Assembly (NCBI GenBank): GCA_003643935.1
Contig: QMLJ01000021.1
Coordinates: 1 to 9,823 of the forward strand
Direction of reading: 5' to 3'
Length of the DNA stretch: 9,823 nt
DNA from: Deltaproteobacteria bacterium
GTDB lineage: Bacteria > Desulfobacterota > Desulfomonilia > UBA1062
The notes beneath the pieces were generated by a model. That model made no database searches. It saw nothing but the letters and a program-made list of their open reading frames with translations, and was not told the DNA's origin. This document shows positions 6,771-9,823 of this stretch, one piece after another. Position numbers and translations under genes: made by a program. Numbering within the stretch: position 1 is the stretch's first letter; each line of letters begins with the position of its first letter.

Positions 6771-6816
6771 GTCAGATTTCCCCTCTGATTCTAGTAATAT
6801 AAAATACTGATCAAGA

Positions 6817-6846
6817 ATAATAAGTTATAGGACAAGTATTTGTCAA
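6817..6846 (-). promoter_or_regulatory. Near-consensus sigma-70 promoter for ilvE
   Basis: A perfect minus-strand TTGACA (6846-6841) lies 18 bases before TATTAT (6822-6817), which matches five of six positions. Initiation would be near 6810, leaving about a 40-base leader, too short for a leader-peptide attenuator. This is the best promoter in the window by eye. Confidence 0.62.
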
Positions 6847-6898
6847 ATGATTATGTTAAAGCTCCCTGCATATGGCCTTGACTTAAAGGACGCAAATG

Positions 6899-7678
6899 TC
6901 ATTCCTTGAACTTGTTTTCCAGTTCCTGGAACTGTGGTAGCTTGATGGCCTCGTACATTGCATAGCTCTGTATGGGGTAGCGCGTACCTGCCCTGTGGGT
7001 AGCCTCGAGGCCTGCGAGAAGACCATCCACTTGAGAGGCAGGCATGGAAAAGGCCATCTCGTGGTCCTGGCAAAGGCCAACGACCCTTTCGCCCCTCCCA
7101 GGGTGAACAAGATATGCCCTGCTTTCCTTCAACGGCCATATGATTTCGTTGGTACAGCTGAATCCCAGGTTTGTCTCCGATGTTACTACACCGCCATACC
7201 TGTATATGTAACCCTGGGCAAGCCTAGACATCTGCGCCGGGTCACCGTAGATCACTATGACCTCTGGATCCAAGGCACTCTTACCAAGTGGAGAGATATA
7301 TATCTTGTCCCATGAACCCATATCCATGGTCTTAAACCTCTCTATGGTCTTTATGGCGGCATCCCTTGTTTCAAAGTAAGACATGCTCATAAAAAAATCT
7401 ATCAGAGGATCAATGCCATCCAGGCTCTTGCAGCCGAAACCAAGCATCGCAGGCACACAGCCAATGTCATCGCATGTAAGGCCTACTGCCCAGCCCCATC
7501 GCCTGGAAAGCGTCTCTGCCTGGCATACAGCCACCTTGATACCGAAGTCCTTTGGTCTTCTCGTCTTTTTTGGAAAGTCTTCATCTTTACCAAGAAACCT
7601 GATACCCAGAGGATACGTGTTGATATGCAGCAGGCTATTTAACCTTTTTTCGACATCTTTCCAGTCTACCTTTCCCAT
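6899..7678 (-). CDS. DUF169 family protein
   Basis: A 259-residue cytoplasmic protein that I assign to the DUF169 (COG2043) family, of unknown function. The N-terminal PLGIRFLG (about 23-30), a KVAVCQAETLSRRWGW stretch (about 48-63), the TCDDIGC motif (68-74) and LGFG (79-82) match that family's pattern. Six cysteines are present (C52, C69, C74, C83, C175, C203), four of them in the family's conserved N-terminal block, so metal or cofactor binding is plausible but not shown. No signal peptide or membrane segment. The start has a strong AAGGAGAG ribosome site in the 15-base gap after the C_GCAxxG_C_C gene, so both form one operon. Family members are frequent in methanogens and anaerobic bacteria. 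I infer a redox- or cofactor-related role only from the company it keeps. Confidence 0.8.
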   Translation of the reverse strand: MGKVDWKDVEKRLNSLLHINTYPLGIRFLGKDEDFPKKTRRPKDFGIKVAVCQAETLSRRWGWAVGLTCDDIGCVPAMLGFGCKSLDGIDPLIDFFMSMSYFETRDAAIKTIERFKTMDMGSWDKIYISPLGKSALDPEVIVIYGDPAQMSRLAQGYIYRYGGVVTSETNLGFSCTNEIIWPLKESRAYLVHPGRGERVVGLCQDHEMAFSMPASQVDGLLAGLEATHRAGTRYPIQSYAMYEAIKLPQFQELENKFKE

Positions 7679-7693
7679 AATTCTCTCCTTCTG

Positions 7694-8203
7694 CTAATCC
7701 TTGTTCTCAAGTGCATCCAATATGATTTCCACTGCCATGCTTGCACATGTACCTACAAGTGTTGAGCAGACATCTATCATGCCGGAGTTGAATGCGGCCT
7801 TGAGATCTTCCTTTTTGTAAAGGTCATAAGTCCTGCCCATGAGTCTTTGTTGTATATCGTAGCATCTGCACGATCCGTACTTGTCCACAAACCTGTCGTG
7901 AAGTTCTTTTACCATGAGATAGGCCTGCATAGGCTTAAGCACATCTTCAAAGTCCTTTTTCTCCCTGCCGAACATGAAACCTATCACCAGGGATGCACCA
8001 ACAAGAGCTCCGCAGGAACCATCCCCTGTGAGTCCCAGACCATCGGCAAGTCCACTGGCACACTTGAACACATCATCGTTCCATGTACCCAGGGTATCAA
8101 ATATACCTGCCATGGTTGTCTGGGCACAGCCAGTACATTTTATCTCGTAGGCCTTTGCATAATCAAAGGCCTTTTTCAGCTTGTCTTCCCTTGACTCATC
8201 CAT
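7694..8203 (-). CDS. C_GCAxxG_C_C family cysteine-rich redox protein
   Basis: A 169-residue protein of the putative redox-active C_GCAxxG_C_C family. CTGCAQTT (C23, C26) supplies the signature, followed by FKCASGLADGLGLTGDGSCGALVG (C48, C64 inside it), SCRC (C112, C114), and C146 and C153 near the end. The segment around residues 58-78 is hydrophobic but belongs to the family core and is not a confident membrane helix. ATG at 8203 is chosen because GGAGGTGG sits exactly upstream at six bases; the in-frame ATG at 8221 has no ribosome site and would place that sequence inside the gene. Some relatives in other species carry selenocysteine, but here the frame has no internal TGA. First gene of a two-gene unit with DUF169. 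Biochemical role unknown. Confidence 0.87.
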   Translation of the reverse strand: MDESREDKLKKAFDYAKAYEIKCTGCAQTTMAGIFDTLGTWNDDVFKCASGLADGLGLTGDGSCGALVGASLVIGFMFGREKKDFEDVLKPMQAYLMVKELHDRFVDKYGSCRCYDIQQRLMGRTYDLYKKEDLKAAFNSGMIDVCSTLVGTCASMAVEIILDALENKD

Positions 8204-8206
8204 AAA

Positions 8207-8214
8207 CCACCTCC
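8207..8214 (-). promoter_or_regulatory. Ribosome binding site fixing the start of the C_GCAxxG_C_C gene
   Basis: GGAGGTGG on the minus strand lies just before ATG 8203, with six bases between GGAGG and the start codon. It argues against the longer frame opening at 8221. Confidence 0.75.
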
Positions 8215-8272
8215 GTGACATTCAATAGACACAAAAACAGGTCCTTTGCATACAGTGACAAGGTACTTATCA

Positions 8273-8287
8273 TCCCTGTTTAAGGGA
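8273..8287. repeat. Short inverted repeat upstream of the C_GCAxxG_C_C gene
   Basis: TCCCT and AGGGA are separated by five bases, about 70 bases before the start. It could be a small operator or leader hairpin. Five pairs is close to chance expectation. Confidence 0.2.
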
Positions 8288-8348
8288 ATAGTTCCTGCAT
8301 TGGCTCTTTTTGCTCCCTAGCCTTTTTACTTACAATCTAGTCACCGCT

Positions 8349-8361
8349 CTTACCAGGTAAG
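8349..8361. repeat. Thirteen-base palindrome after the amidohydrolase gene
   Basis: CTTACC and GGTAAG flank a single central base, 15 bases beyond the amidohydrolase stop. The geometry fits a protein-binding dyad better than an RNA hairpin, and no U-tract follows. Confidence 0.3.
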
Positions 8362-8376
8362 GGCTCAGGCAAAATA

Positions 8377-9312
8377 TCATGATTCTATTATCTTTGCCGC
8401 GTTCTCACCAAGCACAGCGTCTATTTCTTCCTTCGTAAACTTAAGTCCGTCAGGTGCATTCTCCGGGAGGTTCTTTATCATCTCAAGCCAGTCTTTCATT
8501 GGTATTACGGCCTCCAGTATAGGGTTATCCGTACCCCAGAGAAACTTCTCTGCAGTTGCCTCATCAAAGGCATCCCTCATCATGTGGCAAAATTCCGAGA
8601 AATTCCTCTTCGCTGTTACCTGATGACCTGAGAAATCGGCATATAGCGTGGTTGCCTTTGCCGCGATGATGTTCACAAACTCGCGCCACCAGCAGAAGCT
8701 CATGTGCGCACCTATGACCGTAAGCTTCGGGAAATCGCTCACAATGGTATCCAGGAATATGGGCCGTGCATACTTACTCTTAAGGGGCTTGGAGATCGGA
8801 CCCATGTGGCTGAGCAGAGGTATTCCCAGCGATTGAGCCTTTTCCAAAACCTTGTAAGATTCCTCGCTGTCAGGATAAAACCCAGATGTGGGATGGTACT
8901 TAAGACCCCTACAACCATAGTCATTGACGGCCCTGTCTAGTATGTCCACGGCACCCGGCCTCCTGGGATCAACCCCTGCGAATGCCACTACCCTGTCCGG
9001 ATATTTCTTTGCAATGGAGCCGTAGAACTGGTTTATCTCGTCCACAGTTTTCCTTGCCTCTCCAATGCCATAGCCCCAGTCAAGGGCCATTATAAAGGCC
9101 TTGTCCACTCCGGATGCATCCATGTTCGCTATCAACTTGGACCCGTCTGGATCCATCATGGGATCCATGACATTTTTCTTTACCTCGTCAACGCTTGGTG
9201 AGCCCAGGTTGTTCTTCCTGAAAAAATCTATAACTATCTTGGCCAGTTCATCCCAGTAACTATCCGGGACAATGTCCCATGTCCACACATGGCAATGTGC
9301 ATCTATAATCAT
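8377..9312 (-). CDS. Amidohydrolase family 2 (ACMSD-like) metal-dependent hydrolase or decarboxylase
   Basis: A 311-residue TIM-barrel metalloenzyme of the amidohydrolase-2 group, which includes ACMSD, gamma-resorcylate decarboxylase and 4-oxalomesaconate-type hydrolases. The metal site is visible: DAHCH (H6, H8) on strand one, SHMG (H169), GAHM (H203) and WGTDNP (D262). The GLKYHPT segment (137-142) is also typical. The barrel is complete and of normal length, with no signal peptide. The start has an excellent AAGGAGGAGG ribosome site, and the gene follows the acyl-CoA ligase by 28 bases, so they are co-transcribed. Members next to CoA ligases often act on aromatic or cyclic acids, by decarboxylation or ring hydrolysis, but the substrate here cannot be read from sequence. 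Confidence 0.86.
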   Translation of the reverse strand: MIIDAHCHVWTWDIVPDSYWDELAKIVIDFFRKNNLGSPSVDEVKKNVMDPMMDPDGSKLIANMDASGVDKAFIMALDWGYGIGEARKTVDEINQFYGSIAKKYPDRVVAFAGVDPRRPGAVDILDRAVNDYGCRGLKYHPTSGFYPDSEESYKVLEKAQSLGIPLLSHMGPISKPLKSKYARPIFLDTIVSDFPKLTVIGAHMSFCWWREFVNIIAAKATTLYADFSGHQVTAKRNFSEFCHMMRDAFDEATAEKFLWGTDNPILEAVIPMKDWLEMIKNLPENAPDGLKFTKEEIDAVLGENAAKIIES

Positions 9313-9340
9313 TTTCCCTCCTCCTTTCTCTTAAATCCTT

Positions 9341-9823
9341 TTATTGCTTTTTTATCCTTTCCTGCTCCATTCTCCTGAGTTCTTTTTTCATGATCTTACC
9401 CGTCATTGTCCTGGGAAGATCCTCCACGAACTCAATCACCTCCGGTATCTTGTACTTTGCAAGCTTGTCCTTCAGGTATTCCTTCACCTCTTCCTCTGTA
9501 AGTGCTCCAGGCTCGGTGGGTATGATAAACGCCTTCACCCTTTCTCCCAAGGCCTCGTCAGGCGTACCTATGACAGCCACATCCCTGACCTTTGGATTGG
9601 ACTCAAGAGCTATCTCCACCTCCCTTGGGTAGATGTTCTCGCCACCACGGTTTATCATGTCCTTCTTCCTATCAACTATGTATATGAACCCCTCTTCGTC
9701 CATGTAGGCCATGTCACCGGTATGCAACCATCCATCCTTTATGGTCTCCTTTGTCGCATCTGGTTGGTTCAGATAGCCTAGCATCACTGCATCTCCCTTT
9801 ATACAGATCTCTCCTTTCTCCCC
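9341..9823 (-). CDS. Acyl-CoA synthetase (AMP-forming), C-terminal part (cut by window edge)
   Basis: The last 160 residues of an ANL-superfamily adenylating ligase, which activates a carboxylic acid as acyl-AMP and then acyl-CoA. The reading frame continues open past the window end, so the true start and the AMP-binding P-loop are not seen. Visible motifs are GEICIKGDAVMLGYLN at the edge, GWLHTGD, DRKKDMINRGGENIYP at the hinge to the C-terminal domain, and PRTMTGKIMKKEL near the end, holding the catalytic lysine. These match medium/long-chain or aryl acyl-CoA ligases; chain length or ring preference resides in the missing N-terminal domain. First visible gene of a unit with the amidohydrolase 28 bases downstream. 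Confidence 0.93.
   Translation of the reverse strand, partial: GEKGEICIKGDAVMLGYLNQPDATKETIKDGWLHTGDMAYMDEEGFIYIVDRKKDMINRGGENIYPREVEIALESNPKVRDVAVIGTPDEALGERVKAFIIPTEPGALTEEEVKEYLKDKLAKYKIPEVIEFVEDLPRTMTGKIMKKELRRMEQERIKKQ

Larger units (their letters stand above)
8222..8376. other. Intergenic region between the amidohydrolase and C_GCAxxG_C_C genes
   Basis: A 155-base spacer with no supportable gene. It holds two small inverted repeats (8273-8287 and 8349-8361) and A-rich stretches on the minus strand. I could not find a convincing -35/-10 pair, so whether the downstream pair has its own promoter is open. Confidence 0.5.

Noticed and set aside
6771..6816. Attenuator with a branched-chain leader peptide before ilvE
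   Set aside because: The leader from the promoter candidate is only about 40 bases, with no valine/leucine/isoleucine-rich mini-frame and no terminator hairpin.
7694..8203. Selenoprotein version of the C_GCAxxG_C_C family
   Set aside because: All key positions are cysteine codons and the frame contains no internal TGA.
8204..8221. Longer C_GCAxxG_C_C protein starting at ATG 8221
   Set aside because: No ribosome site upstream, and the GGAGGTGG sequence would fall inside the gene.
8349..8361. Intrinsic terminator after the amidohydrolase gene
   Set aside because: The palindrome has one central base, so only a short RNA stem is possible, and no run of U follows.
9344..9781. Open frame of 145 codons on the plus strand
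   Set aside because: Antisense to the acyl-CoA ligase C-terminal domain, which has unmistakable motifs.
1..9823. Mobile element, CRISPR array, tRNA or prophage
   Set aside because: No transposase, integrase, regular repeat-spacer pattern or cloverleaf-like segment was seen on either strand.

Overview
The window reads as a piece of a bacterial chromosome from a strict anaerobe with a MEP-type isoprenoid pathway. The clues are a dxs gene, a ferredoxin-dependent 2-oxoacid oxidoreductase, several 4Fe-4S ferredoxins, and families common in syntrophic and sulfate-reducing lineages (DUF169, C_GCAxxG_C_C). Base composition is moderate, with frequent ATA, AGG and AGA codons. A Desulfobacterota-like or similar anaerobic bacterium is my best guess, but this is inference, not a sequence match. 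Every gene I can support lies on the minus strand, so transcription runs from high to low coordinates. Both window ends cut through genes.

In transcription order: (1) 9823-8377, the C-terminal part of an acyl-CoA synthetase (AMP-forming), then an ACMSD-type metal-dependent amidohydrolase, 28 bp apart. (2) 8203-6899, a C_GCAxxG_C_C cysteine-rich redox protein followed 15 bp later by a DUF169 protein. (3) 6770-5847, a branched-chain aminotransferase (ilvE) with its own near-consensus promoter. (4) 5639-2126, a tightly packed operon for a four-subunit 2-oxoacid:ferredoxin oxidoreductase. It runs delta ferredoxin, alpha (VorB-like), TPP-binding beta, gamma, then a tandem ACT-domain protein and a second, four-cluster polyferredoxin. 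(5) 1984-1, ispA (farnesyl diphosphate synthase) and the first 368 codons of dxs, translationally linked, with a promoter candidate just upstream.

The central theme is branched-chain amino acid and 2-oxoacid metabolism. IlvE interconverts valine, leucine and isoleucine with their 2-oxoacids. The VOR-type enzyme oxidatively decarboxylates those acids to acyl-CoA and reduced ferredoxin, or runs in reverse as a reductive carboxylase. The ACT protein is a plausible amino-acid sensor, and the polyferredoxin a plausible electron outlet. The dxs-ispA unit makes isoprenoid precursors. The ligase/amidohydrolase and DUF169/C_GCAxxG_C_C pairs have no substrate that the sequence reveals.

I see no mobile elements, tRNA or rRNA genes, CRISPR arrays or phage genes, and no gene-free stretch over 300 bases. 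Most genes belong to well-known families. The least understood parts are the DUF169/cysteine-rich pair and the ACT-polyferredoxin tail of the VOR operon.
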